Positions 10,506-23,209 of a stretch of 64,000 bases of DNA are shown in pieces. A program made the translations under genes and the position numbers. Position 1 is the stretch's first letter, and each line of letters begins with the position of its first letter. The notes below the pieces were generated by a model. The model made no database searches, was not told the origin of the DNA, and was given only the letters and a program-made list of their open reading frames with translations. Source of the stretch: Obelidium mucronatum (lineage: Eukaryota; Chytridiomycota; Chytridiomycetes; Chytridiales; Chytriomycetaceae); NCBI GenBank assembly GCA_025765595.1, contig JAIVFH010000100.1:1-64000 (forward strand). Reading direction: 5' to 3'.

Positions 10506-11834
10506 TTCATTCACTTTTTGAGTTAATTTGGTTAGAAAAAAAAAGTCAAAAAAATTCCTGGCTTGCCACAAAATCAATTTCGAAAGCTGCATGGCCAGTT
10601 TCAAAATTTGAAAATATAAAACATATTACTTCTGTTTGCAAAAAGAGCCGAAAATGCACATTTTGCAAAAAGGACAAAAAATTTATTTTGCTGGCCAGAT
10701 GAGGCCTAAGAAATTTTTTTCAAGTCACACATTGTACAGCCCCAAAAAAAGAGCGTCAAGAGTCCAAATAAAAAAAGGTCTAAGTTTTGAGCACAACACA
10801 AACAACAGATTGTAGAATCACCCTAAAATAACACTTTGTGTCTGTCGCATCTCTGTTAATACATTGGCTCACCACACTTTGGAGGGCATTGCTGGGTGGA
10901 GCCTTTTCTGGTAAGATATCTGATACTGGAGCGACATTTGCTGTTAATTCGGTGGAGAAAACCAGCAACAACCAACAGCAGGTCAAAGGACAGTTTCGGA
11001 ATTCAAAATGTTGTGCCAAAGCCTTTATTATTATCAACAAATCACCCCAAAAAAAACACAGTTTGACCTAAGACCCATGGAATCACTACCTGATGTGTGC
11101 ATGCATCTGGTGTTGCAAATACGGGTTAGAGTACCATACTGGATTTTACAATCAGTGGAAACACAGTCCTGTTCAGAGATCTATTTCCCAATGATTACAT
11201 AGCAAGGGAATAGATATGGCACTACCAAATCAGAAAACACTTACAGAATAATACAGATATGTGTTTGATACAATGGCAAAGAAAGAAAATCAGCAACCTG
11301 ATAAATAGACAATAAATCAATACTATGATGATGCCAACAACAAAGAACAAGGGAGCAACCAAGAGGACACAGCTGAGACCAGCATGTAAAACCTTTGAAA
11401 TAAACAAAGGTACACAGATGGAGCACTGCTCATAAATCACAAAAACTAGAAGGTAATTCAGTTCAATTTAGTTTGTTTGGGAAGGAAACATCAACTCACT
11501 GTTTGAAACGTCAGGTACACGGATATGCCCACACTTGCATAAGGTCGGGGGTCACCCTGACCACCCTGCCGGGTGACCCCCATCCTGATGCTCCGGGGTC
11601 TGGGGTAGGTGTCGACTACACACTCCCCGCACTCCCGCCGAGGTAAGATGAAATGTATATACCCAATTAACTGGCATTCAGTGTGATTTAACCACTTACA
11701 TGCTCTCGGGAAAGCATTCAAGCAGAGTGCCCGGGGATCAAACCCCTGTGGCAGTATTTTTCAAAATTAATATTTTTATGAAACTGTCTAATCCTGAGCT
11801 AATGAGTATAAAACCCTAATCTTAAGCCTAACCC
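10506..11834. other. Gene-free interval before the satellite
   Basis: I see no convincing coding region in this 1.3 kb. The first half is AT-rich. Between about 11540 and 11760 there is a GC-richer segment containing a strong inverted repeat (11547-11581) and a short T-arm-like sequence near 11730-11747, which may be the remains of a small interspersed element. Part of the sequence just before the satellite has CCCTAA-like words (about 11803-11835). Confidence 0.6.
11547..11581. repeat. Perfect 11-bp inverted repeat with 13-nt loop
   Basis: The left arm is gggggtcaccc (11547-11557) and the right arm is gggtgaccccc (11571-11581), an exact reverse complement. It stands in an intergenic, GC-richer patch. 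It could be the end of a small mobile element or a hairpin in a non-coding transcript. Confidence 0.6.
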
Positions 11835-14800
11835 TTTTCCATTGGGATTCAGCAGATGGGTCACATTTGGCCCTGATTGGTGATGTAAACAAGCCCAATG
11901 TAACAATGGCAGCCCTTGCCCTGAGCGCGCCACATGGCTCAACTTTTGCAGGCAAATGGATTGTGCCATTTAATTAGCTTTTGTTTTTTTTCACCAGGAT
12001 TCAGCAGATGGGTCACATTTGGCCCTGATTGGTGATGTAAACAAGCCCAATGTAACAATGGCAGCCCTTGCCCTGAGCGCGCCACATGGCTCAACTTTTG
12101 CAGGCAAATGGATTGTGCCATATAAGTAGCTTTTGTTTTTTTCCACTAGGATTCAGCAGATGGGTCACATTTGGCCCTGATTGGTGATGTAAACAAGCCC
12201 AATGTAACAATGGCAGCCCTTGCCCTGAGCGCGCCACATGGCACAACTTTTGCAGGCAAATGGATTGTGCCATTTAATTAGCTTTCGTTTTTTCCACCTG
12301 GATTCAGCAGATGGGTCACATTTGGCCCTGATTGGTGGCTCCAATTTGACAGGCAAATGGATTGTGCCATTTAATTAGCTTTTGTTTTTTTCCACCAGGA
12401 TTCAGCAGATGGGTCACATTTGGCCCTGATTGGTGATGTAAACAAGCCCAATGTAACAATGGCAGCCCTTGCCCTGAGTGCGCCACATGGCTCCAATTTG
12501 GCAGGCAAATGGATTGTGCCATATAAGTAGCTTTTGTTTTTTTCCACTAGGATTCAGCAGATGGGTCACATTTGGCCCTGATTGGTGATGTAAACAAGCC
12601 CAATGTAACAATGGCAGCCCTTGCCCTGAGCGTGCCACATGGCTCCAATTTGGCAGGCAAATGGATTGTGCCATATAAGTAGCTTTTGTTTTTTTCCACC
12701 AGGATTCAGCAGATGGGTCACATTTGGCCCTGATTGGTGATGTAAACAAGCCCAATGTAACAATGGCAGCCCTTGCCCTGAGCGCGCCACATGGCTCCAA
12801 TTTGGCAGGCAAATGTATTGTGCCATATAAGTAGCTTTTGTTTTTTTCCACCAGGATTCAGCAGATGGGTCATATTTGGCCCTGATTGGTGGCTCCAATT
12901 TGGCAGGCAAATGTATTGTGCCATTTCATTAGCTTTTGTTTTTTTCCACCAGGATTCAGCAGATGGGTCACATTTGGCCCTGATTGGTGATGTAAACAAG
13001 CCCAATGTAACAATGGCAGCCCTTGCCCTGAGCGCGCCACATGGCTCCAATTTGGCAGGCAAATGTATTGTGCCATTTAATTAGCTTTTGTTTTTTTCCA
13101 CCAGGATTCAGCAGATGGGTCACATTTGGCCCTGATTGGTGATGTAAACAAGCCCAATGTAACAATGGCAGCCCTTGCCCCAAGTGCGCCACATGGCTCC
13201 AATTTGGCAGGCAAATGGATTGTGCCATATAAGTAGCTTTTGTTTTTTTCCACCAGGATTCAGCAGATGGGTCACATTTGGCCCTGATTGGTGATGTAAA
13301 CAAGCCCAATGTAACAATGGCAGCCCTTGCCCTGAGCGCGCCACATGGCTCCAATTTGGCAGGCAAATGGATTGTGCCATTTAATTAGCCTTTGTTTTTT
13401 TCCACCAGGATTCAGCAGATGGGTCACATTTGGCCCTGATTGGTGATGTAAACAAGCCCAATGTAACAATGGCAGCCCTTGCCCTGAGCGCGCCACATGG
13501 CTCAACTTTTGCAGGCAAATGGATTGTGCCATTTAATTAGCTTTTGTTTTTTTCTACCAGGATTCAGCAGATGGGTCACATTTGGCCCTGATTGGTGATG
13601 TAAACAAGCCCAATGTAACAATGGCAGCCCTTGCCCTGAGCGCGCCACATGGCTCAACTTTTGCAGGCAAATGGATTGTGCCATATAAGTAGCTTTTGTT
13701 TTTTTCCACCAGGATTCAGCAGATGGGTCATATTTGGCCCTGATTGGTGATGTAAACAAGCCCAATGTAACAATGGCAGCCCTTGCCCCAAGTGCGCCAC
13801 ATGGCTCCAATTTGGCAGGCAAATGGATTGTGCCATATAAGTAGCTTTTGTTTTTTTCCACCAGGATTCAGCAGATGGGTCACATTTGGCCCTGATTGGT
13901 GATGTAAACAAGCCCAATGTAACAATGGCAGCCCTTGCCCTGAGCGCGCCACATGGCTCAACTTTTGCAGGCAAATGGATTGTGCCATATAAGTAGCTTT
14001 TGTTTTTTTCCACTAGGATTCAGCAGATGGGTCACATTTGGCCCTGATTGGTGATGTAAACAAGCCTAATGTAACAATGGCAGCCCTTGCCCTGAGTGCG
14101 CCACATGGCTCCAATTTGGCAGGCAAATGGATTGTGCCATGTAAGTAGCTTTTGTTTTATTCCACCAGGATTCAGCAGATGGGTCACATTTGGCCCTGAT
14201 TGGTGATGTAAACAAGCCCAATGTAACAATGGCAGCCCTTGCCCTGAGCGCGCCACATGGCTCCAATTTGGCAGGCAAATGGATTGTGCCATTTAATTAG
14301 CTTTTGTTTTTTTCTACCAGGATTCAGCAGATGGGTCACATTTGGCCCTGATTGGTGATGTAAACAAGCCCAATGTAACAATGGCAGCCCTTGCCCTGAG
14401 CGCGCCACATGGCTCCAATTTGGCAGGCAAATGGATTGTGCCATTTAATTAGCTTTTGTTTTTTTCTACCAGGATTCAGCAGATGGGTCACATTTGGCCC
14501 TGATTGGTGATGTAAACAAGCCCAATGTAACAATGGCAGCCCTTGCCCTGAGCGCGCCACATGGCTCAACTTTTGCAGGCAAATAGATTATGCCATATAA
14601 GTAGCTTTTGTTTTTTTCCACCAGGATTCAGCAGATGGGTCACATTTGGCCCTGATTGGTGATGTAAACAAGCCCAATGTAACAATGGCAGCCCTTGCCC
14701 TGAGCGCGCCACATGGCTCCAATTTGGCAGGCAAATGTATTGTGCCATATAAGTAGCTTTTGTTTTTTTCCACCAGGATTCAGCAGATGGGTCACATTTG

Positions 14801-17800
14801 GCCCTGATTGGTGATGTAAACAAGCCCAATGTAACAATGGCAGCCCTTGCCCTGAGCGCGCCATATGGCTCCAATTTGGCAGGCAAATGTATTTTGCCAT
14901 ATAAGTAGCTTTTGTTTTTTTCCACCAGGATTCAGCAGATGGGTCATATTTGGCCCTGATTGGTGATGTAAACAAGCCCAATGTAACAATGGCAGCCCTT
15001 GCCCTGAGCGCACCACATGGCTCAACTTTTGCAGGCAAATGAATTGTGCCATTTAATTAGCTTTTGTTTTTTTCCACCAGGATTCAGCAGATGGGTCATA
15101 TTTGGCCCTGATTGGTGATGTAAACAAGCCCAATGTAACAATGGCAGCCCTTGCCCTGAGCGCGCCACATGGCACAACTTTTGCAGGCAAATGGATTGTG
15201 CCATTTAATTAGCTTTCGTTTTTTTCCACCTGGATTCAGCAGATGGGTCACATTTGGCCCTGATTGGTGGCTCCAATTTGGCAGGCAAATGGATTGTGCC
15301 ATTTAATTAGCTTTTGTTTTTTTCCACCAGGATTCAGCAGATGGGTCACATTTGGCCCTGATTGGTGATGTAAACAAGCCCAATGTAACAATGGCAGCCC
15401 TTGCCCTGAGCGCGCCATATGGCTCCAATTTGGCAGGCAAATGTATTTTGCCATATAAGTAGCTTTTGTTTTTTTCCACCAGGATTCAGCAGATGGGTCA
15501 CATTTGGCCCTGATTGGTGATGTAAACAAGCCCAATGTAACAATGGCAGCCCTTGCCCTGAGCGCGCCATATGGCTCCAATTTGGCAGGCAAATGTATTT
15601 TGCCATATAAGTAGCTTTTGTTTTTTTCCACCAGGATTCAGCAGATGGGTCATATTTGGCCCTGATTGGTGATGTAAACAAGCCCAATGTAACAATGGCA
15701 GCCCTTGCCCTGAGCGCACCACATGGCTCAACTTTTGCAGGCAAATGAATTGTGCCATTTAATTAGCTTTTGTTTTTTTCCACCAGGATTCAGCAGATGG
15801 GTCATATTTGGCCCTGATTGGTGATGTAAACAAGCCCAATGTAACAATGGCAGCCCTTGCCCTGAGCGCGCCACATGGCACAACTTTTGCAGGCAAATGG
15901 ATTGTGCCATTTAATTAGCTTTCGTTTTTTTCCACCTGGATTCAGCAGATGGGTCACATTTGGCCCTGATTGGTGGCTCCAATTTGGCAGGCAAATGGAT
16001 TGTGCCATTTAATTAGCTTTTGTTTTTTTCCACCAGGATTCAGCAGATGGGTCACATTTGGCCCTGATTGGTGATGTAAACAAGCCCAATGTAACAATGG
16101 CAGCCCTTGCCCTGAGCGCGCCATATGGCTCCAATTTGGCAGGCAAATGTATTTTGCCATATAAGTAGCTTTTGTTTTTTTCCACCAGGATTCAGCAGAT
16201 GGGTCACATTTGGCCCTGATTGGTGATGTAAACAAGCCCAATGTAACAATGGCAGCCCTTGCCCTGAGCGCGCCACATGGCTCCAATTTGGCAGGCAAAT
16301 GTATTGTGCCATATAAGTAGCTTTTGTTTTTTTCCACCAGGATTCAGCAGATGGGTCACATTTGGCCCTGATTGGTGATGTAAACAAGCCCAATGTAACA
16401 ATGGCAGCCCTTGCCCTGAGCGCGCCATATGGCTCCAATTTGGCAGGCAAATGTATTTTGCCATATAAGTAGCTTTTGTTTTTTTCCACCAGGATTCAGC
16501 AGATGGGTCATATTTGGCCTTGATTGGTGATGTAAACAAGCCCAATGTAACAATGGCAGCCCTTGCCCTGAGCGCACCACATGGCTCAACTTTTGCAGGC
16601 AAATGAATTGTGCCATTTAATTAGCTTTTGTTTTTTTCCACCAGGATTCAGCAGATGGGTCATATTTGGCCCTGATTGGTGATGTAAACAAGCCCAATGT
16701 AACAATGGCAGCCCTTGCCCTGAGCGCGCCACATGGCACAACTTTTGCAGGCAAATGGATTGTGCCATATAAGTAGCTTTTGTTTTTTTCCACCAGGATT
16801 CAGCAGATGGGTCACATTTGGCCCTGATTGGTGATGTAAACAAGCCCAATGTAACAATGGCAGCCCTTGCCCTGAGCGCGCCACATGGCTCAACTTTTGC
16901 AGGCAAATGGATTGTGCCATATAAGTAGCTTTTGTTTTTTTCCACCAGGATTCAGCAGATGGGTCACATTTGGCCCTGATTGGTGATGTAAACAAGCCCA
17001 ATGTAACAATGGCAGCCCTTGCCCTGAGTGCGCCACATGGCTCCAATTTGGCAGGCAAATGTATTGTGCCATATAAGTAGCTTTTGTTTTTTTCCACCTG
17101 GATTCAGCAGATGGGTCACATTTGGCCCTGATTGGTGGCTCCAATTTGGCAGGCAAATGGATTGTGCCATTTAATTAGCTTTTGTTTTTTTCCACCAGGA
17201 TTCAGCAGATGGGTCACATTTGGCCCTGATTGGTGATGTAAACAAGCCCAATGTAACAATGGCAGCCCTTGCCCTGAGTGCGCCACATGGCTCCAATTTG
17301 GCAGGCAAATGGATTGTGCCATATAAGTAGCTTTTGTATTTTTCCACCAGGATTCAGCAGATGGGTCACATTTGGCCATGATTGGTGATGTAAACAAGCC
17401 CAATGTAACAATGGCAGCCCTTGCCCTGAGCGCGCCACATGGCTCAACTTTTGCAGGCAAATGGATTGTGCCATTTAATTAGCTTTTGTTTTTTTCTACC
17501 AGGATTCAGCAGATGGGTCACATTTGGCCCTGATTGGTGATGTAAACAAGCCCAATGTAACAATGGCAGCCCTTGCCCTGAGCGCGCCACATGGCTCAAC
17601 TTTTGCAGGCAAATGGATTGTGCCATATAATTAGCTTTTGTTTTTTTCCACCAGGATTCAGCAGATGGGTCACATTTGGCCCTGATTGGTGATGTAAACA
17701 AGCCCAATGTAACAATGGCAGCCCTTGCCCTGAGCGCGCCACATGGCTCCAATTTGGCAGGCAAATGTATTGTGCCATATAAGTAGCTTTTGTTTTTTTC

Positions 17801-20800
17801 CACCAGGATTCAGCAGATGGGTCACATTTGGCCATGATTGGTGATGTAAACAAGCCCAATGTAACAATGGCAGCCCTTGCCCTGAGCGCGCCACATGGCT
17901 CAACTTTTGCAGGCAAATGGATTGTGCCATTTAATTAGCTTTTGTTTTTTTCTACCAGGATTCAGCAGATGGGTCACATTTGGCCCTGATTGGTGATGTA
18001 AACAAGCCCAATGTAACAATGGCAGCCCTTGCCCTGAGCGCGCCACATGGCTCAACTTTTGCAGGCAAATGGATTGTGCCATATAATTAGCTTTTGTTTT
18101 TTTCCACCAGGATTCAGCAGATGGGTCACATTTGGCCCTGATTGGTGATGTAAACAAGCCCAATGTAACAATGGCAGCCCTTGCCCTGAGCGCACCACAT
18201 GGCTCAACTTTTGCAGGCAAATGAATTGTGCCATTTAATTAGCTTTTGTTTTTTTCCACCAGGATTCAGCAGATGGGTCATATTTGGCCCTGATTGGTGA
18301 TGTAAACAAGCCCAATGTAACAATGGCAGCCCTTGCCCTGAGCGCGCCACATGGCACAACTTTTGCAGGCAAATGGATTGTGCCATTTAATTAGCTTTCG
18401 TTTTTTTCCACCTGGATTCAGCAGATGGGTCACATTTGGCCCTGATTGGTGGCTCCAATTTGGCAGGCAAATGGATTGTGCCATTTAATTAGCTTTTGTT
18501 TTTTTCCACCAGGATTCAGCAGATGGGTCACATTTGGCCCTGATTGGTGATGTAAACAAGCCCAATGTAACAATGGCAGCCCTTGCCCTGAGCGCGCCAC
18601 ATGGCTCAACTTTTGCAGGCAAATGGATTGTGCCATATAAGTAGCTTTTGTTTTTTTCCACCAGGATTCAGCAGATGGGTCACATTTGGCCCTGATTGGT
18701 GATGTAAACAAGCCCAATGTAACAATGGCAGCCCTTGCCCTGAGCGCGCCACATGGCTCCAATTTGGCAGGCAAATGTATTGTGCCATATAAGTAGCTTT
18801 TGTTTTTTTTCCACCTGGATTCAGCAGATGGGTCACATTTGGCCCTGATTGGTGGCTCCAATTTGGCAGGCAAATGGATTGTGCCATTTAATTAGCTTTT
18901 GTTTTTTTCCACCAGGATTCAGCAGATGGGTCACATTTGGCCCTGATTGGTGATGTAAACAAGCCCAATGTAACAATGGCAGCCCTTGCCCTGAGTGCGC
19001 CACATGGCTCCAATTTGGCAGGCAAATGGATTGTGCCATATAAGTAGCTTTTGTATTTTTCCACCAGGATTCAGCAGATGGGTCACATTTGGCCATGATT
19101 GGTGATGTAAACAAGCCCAATGTAACAATGGCAGCCCTTGCCCTGAGCGCGCCACATGGCTCAACTTTTGCAGGCAAATGGATTGTGCCATTTAATTAGC
19201 TTTTGTTTTTTTCTACCAGGATTCAGCAGATGGGTCACATTTGGCCCTGATTGGTGATGTAAACAAGCCCAATGTAACAATGGCAGCCCTTGCCCTGAGC
19301 GCGCCACATGGCTCAACTTTTGCAGGCAAATGGATTGTGCCATATAATTAGCTTTTGTTTTTTTCCACCAGGATTCAGCAGATGGGTCACATTTGGCCCT
19401 GATTGGTGATGTAAACAAGCCCAATGTAACAATGGCAGCCCTTGCCCTGAGCGCGCCACATGGCTCAACTTTTGCAGGCAAATGGATTGTGCCATATAAG
19501 TAGCTTTTGTTTTTTTCCACCAGGATTCAGCAGATGGGTCACATTTGGCCCTGATTGGTGATGTAAACAAGCCCAATGTAACAATGGCAGCCCTTGCCCT
19601 GAGCGCGCCACATGGCTCCAATTTGGCAGGCAAATGTATTGTGCCATATAAGTAGCTTTTGTTTTTTTCCACCTGGATTCAGCAGATGGGTCACATTTGG
19701 CCCTGATTGGTGGCTCCAATTTGGCAGGCAAATGGATTGTGCCATTTAATTAGCTTTTGTTTTTTTCCACCAGGATTCAGCAGATGGGTCACATTTGGCC
19801 CTGATTGGTGATGTAAACAAGCCCAATGTAACAATGGCAGCCCTTGCCCTGAGTGCGCCACATGGCTCCAATTTGGCAGGCAAATGGATTGTGCCATATA
19901 AGTAGCTTTTGTATTTTTCCACCAGGATTCAGCAGATGGGTCACATTTGGCCATGATTGGTGATGTAAACAAGCCCAATGTAACAATGGCAGCCCTTGCC
20001 CTGAGCGCGCCACATGGCTCAACTTTTGCAGGCAAATGGATTGTGCCATTTAATTAGCTTTTGTTTTTTTCTACCAGGATTCAGCAGATGGGTCACATTT
20101 GGCCCTGATTGGTGATGTAAACAAGCCCAATGTAACAATGGCAGCCCTTGCCCTGAGCGCGCCACATGGCTCAACTTTTGCAGGCAAATGGATTGTGCCA
20201 TATAATTAGCTTTTGTTTTTTTCCACCAGGATTCAGCAGATGGGTCACATTTGGCCCTGATTGGTGATGTAAACAAGCCCAATGTAACAATGGCAGCCCT
20301 TGCCCCAAGTGCGCCACATGGCTCCAATTTGGCAGGCAAATGGATTGTGCCATATAAGTAGCTTTTGTTTTTTTCCACCAGGATTCAGCAGATGGGTCAC
20401 ATTTGGCCCTGATTGGTGATGTAAACAAGCCCAATGTAACAATGGCAGCCCTTGCCCTGAGCGCGCCACATGGCTCCAATTTGGCAGGCAAATGTATTGT
20501 GCCATTTAATTAGCTTTTGTTTTTTTCCACCTGGATTCAGCAGATGGGTCACATTTGGCCCTGATTGGTGGCTCCAATTTGGCAGGCAAATGGATTGTGC
20601 CATATAAGTAGCTTTTGTTTTTTTCCACCAGGATTCAGCAGATGGGTCACATTTGGCCCTGATTGGTGATGTAAACAAGCCCAATGTAACAATGGCAGCC
20701 CTTGCCCTGAGCGCGCCACATGGCTCAACTTTTGCAGGCAAATGGATTGTGCCATATAATTAGCTTTTGTTTTTTTCCACCAGGATTCAGCAGATGGGTC

Positions 20801-23209
20801 ACATTTGGCCCTGATTGGTGATGTAAACAAGCCCAATGTAACAATGGCAGCCCTTGCCCTGAGTGCGCCACATGGCTCCAATTTGGCAGGCAAATGGATT
20901 GTGCCATATAAGTAGCTTTTGTATTTTTCCACCAGGATTCAGCAGATGGGTCACATTTGGCCATGATTGGTGATGTAAACAAGCCCAATGTAACAATGGC
21001 AGCCCTTGCCCTGAGCGCGCCACATGGCTCAACTTTTGCAGGCAAATGGATTGTGCCATTTAATTAGCTTTTGTTTTTTTCTACCAGGATTCAGCAGATG
21101 GGTCACATTTGGCCCTGATTGGTGATGTAAACAAGCCCAATGTAACAATGGCAGCCCTTGCCCTGAGCGCGCCACATGGCTCAACTTTTGCAGGCAAATG
21201 GATTGTGCCATATAATTAGCTTTTGTTTTTTTCCACCAGGATTCAGCAGATGGGTCACATTTGGCCCTGATTGGTGATGTAAACAAGCCCAATGTAACAA
21301 TGGCAGCCCTTGCCCTGAGCGCGCCACATGGCTCCAATTTGGCAGGCAAATGTATTGTGCCATTTAATTAGCTTTTGTTTTTTTCCACCAGGATTCAGCA
21401 GATGGGTCACATTTGGCCCTGATTGGTGATGTAAACAAGCCCAATGTAACAATGGCAGCCCTTGCCCTGAGCGCGCCACATGGCTCCAATTTGGCAGGCA
21501 AATGTATTGTGCCATTTAATTAGCTTTTGTTTTTTTCCACCAAGATTCAGCAGATGGGTCATATTTGGCCCTGATTGGTGATGTAAACAAGCCCAATGTA
21601 ACAATGGCAGCCCTTGCCCTGAGCGCACCACATGGCTCAACTTTTGCAGGCAAATGAATTGTGCCATTTAATTAGCTTTTGTTTTTTTCCACCAGGATTC
21701 AGCAGATGGGTCACATTTGGCCCTGATTGGTGATGTAAACAAGCCCAATGTAACAATGGCAGCCCTTGCCCTGAGTGCGCCACATGGCTCCAATTTGGCA
21801 GGCAAATGTATTGTGCCATTTAATTAGCTTTTGTTTTTTTCCACCAGGATTCAGCAGATGGGTCACATTTGGCCCTGATTGGTGATGTAAACAAGCCCAA
21901 TGTAACAATGGCAGCCCTTGCCCTGAGCGCGCCACATGGCTCCAATTTGGCAGGCAAATGTATTGTGCCATTTAATTAGCTTTTGTTTTTTTCCACCAAG
22001 ATTCAGCAGATGGGTCATATTTGGCCCTGATTGGTGATGTAAACAAGCCCAATGTAACAATGGCAGCCCTTGCCCTGAGCGCACCACATGGCTCAACTTT
22101 TGCAGGCAAATGAATTGTGCCATTTAATTAGCTTTTGTTTTTTTCCACCAGGATTCAGCAGATGGGTCATATTTGGCCCTGATTGGTGATGTAAACAAGC
22201 CCAATGTAACAATGGCAGCCCTTGCCCTGAGTGCGCCACATGGCTCCAATTTGGCAGGCAAATGTATTGTGCCATTTAATTAGCTTTTGTTTTTTTCCAC
22301 CAGGATTCAGCAGATGGGTCATATTTGGCCCTGATTGGTGATGTAAACAAGCCCAATGTAACAATGGCAGCCCTTGCCCTGAGCGCGCCACATGGCTCAA
22401 CTTTTGCAGGCAAATGGATTGTGCCATTTAATTAGCTTTCGTTTTTTTTCCACCTGGATTCAGCAGATGGGTCACATTTGGCCCTGATTGGTGGCTCCAA
22501 TTTGGCAGGCAAATGGATTGTGCCATTTAATTAGCTTTTGTTTTTTTCCACCAGGATTCAGCAGATGGGTCACATTTGGCCCTGATTGGTGATGTAAACA
22601 AGCCCAATGTAACAATGGCAGCCCTTGCCCCAAGTGCGCCACATGGCTCCAATTTGGCAGGCAAATGGATTGTGCCATATAAGTAGCTTTTGTTTTTTTC
22701 CACCAGGATTCAGCAGATGGGTCACATTTGGCCCTGATTGGTGATGTAAACAAGCCCAATGTAACAATGGCAGCCCTTGCCCTGAGTGCGCCACATGGCT
22801 CCAATTTGGCAGGCAAATGGATTGTGCCATATAAGTAGCTTTTGTTTTTTTCCACCAGGATTCAGCAGATGGGTCACATTTGGCCCTGATTGGTGATGTA
22901 AACAAGCCCAATGTAACAATGGCAGCCCTTGCCCCAAGTGCGCCACATGGCTCCAATTTGGCAGGCAAATGGATTGTGCCATATAAGTAGCTTTTGTTTT
23001 TTTCCACTAGGATTCAGCAGATGGGTCACATTTGGCCCTGATTGGTGATGTAAACAAGCCCAATGTAACAATGGCAGCCCTTGCCCTGAGTGCGCCACAT
23101 GGCTCCAATTTGGCAGGCAAATGTATTGTGCCATATAAGTAGCTTTTGTTTTTTTCCACCAGGATTCAGCAGATGGGTGCCCTTGCCCTGAGCGTGCCAC
23201 ATGGCTCAA
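11835..23209. repeat. 152-bp tandem satellite with higher-order repeats
   Basis: About 79 head-to-tail monomers fill 11.4 kb. The standard monomer is 152 bp and starts at gattcagcagatgggtcaca. Ten monomers are a 98-bp variant lacking the same internal 54 bp (starts at 12301, 12855, 15233, 15939, 17101, 18415, 18818, 19676, 20534 and 22457). Diagnostic variants recur at fixed distances: 706 bp (15233 to 15939), 858 bp (18818 to 19676 to 20534; 17101 to 18818 is twice 858 plus 1), and 456 bp (21407 to 21863). These are higher-order repeats. Open frames in it, up to about 147 codons on the minus strand, exist only because monomers lack stops in places, and I do not regard them as genes. The array begins with a partial unit near 11835 and ends in a truncated unit at 23209, directly against copia-derived sequence. 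Confidence 0.95.

Noticed and set aside
10838..11071. 77-codon frame with SDTGATFAVNS, resembling a retroviral-type protease motif
   Set aside because: The match is limited to a few residues, with no flanking protease sequence or other element parts nearby.
11670..11755. Possible complete tRNA gene on the plus strand
   Set aside because: Only the T-arm-like part is convincing; the acceptor and anticodon stems do not pair.
11939..23209. Many overlapping minus-strand open frames of 60-147 codons in the satellite
   Set aside because: They are the same repeat read in shifting frames (152 is not a multiple of 3), with no start context, no conserved ends and no known domain.
11835..23209. CRISPR array
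   Set aside because: Units are contiguous 152-bp near-identical repeats with no unique spacers, in a eukaryotic context.
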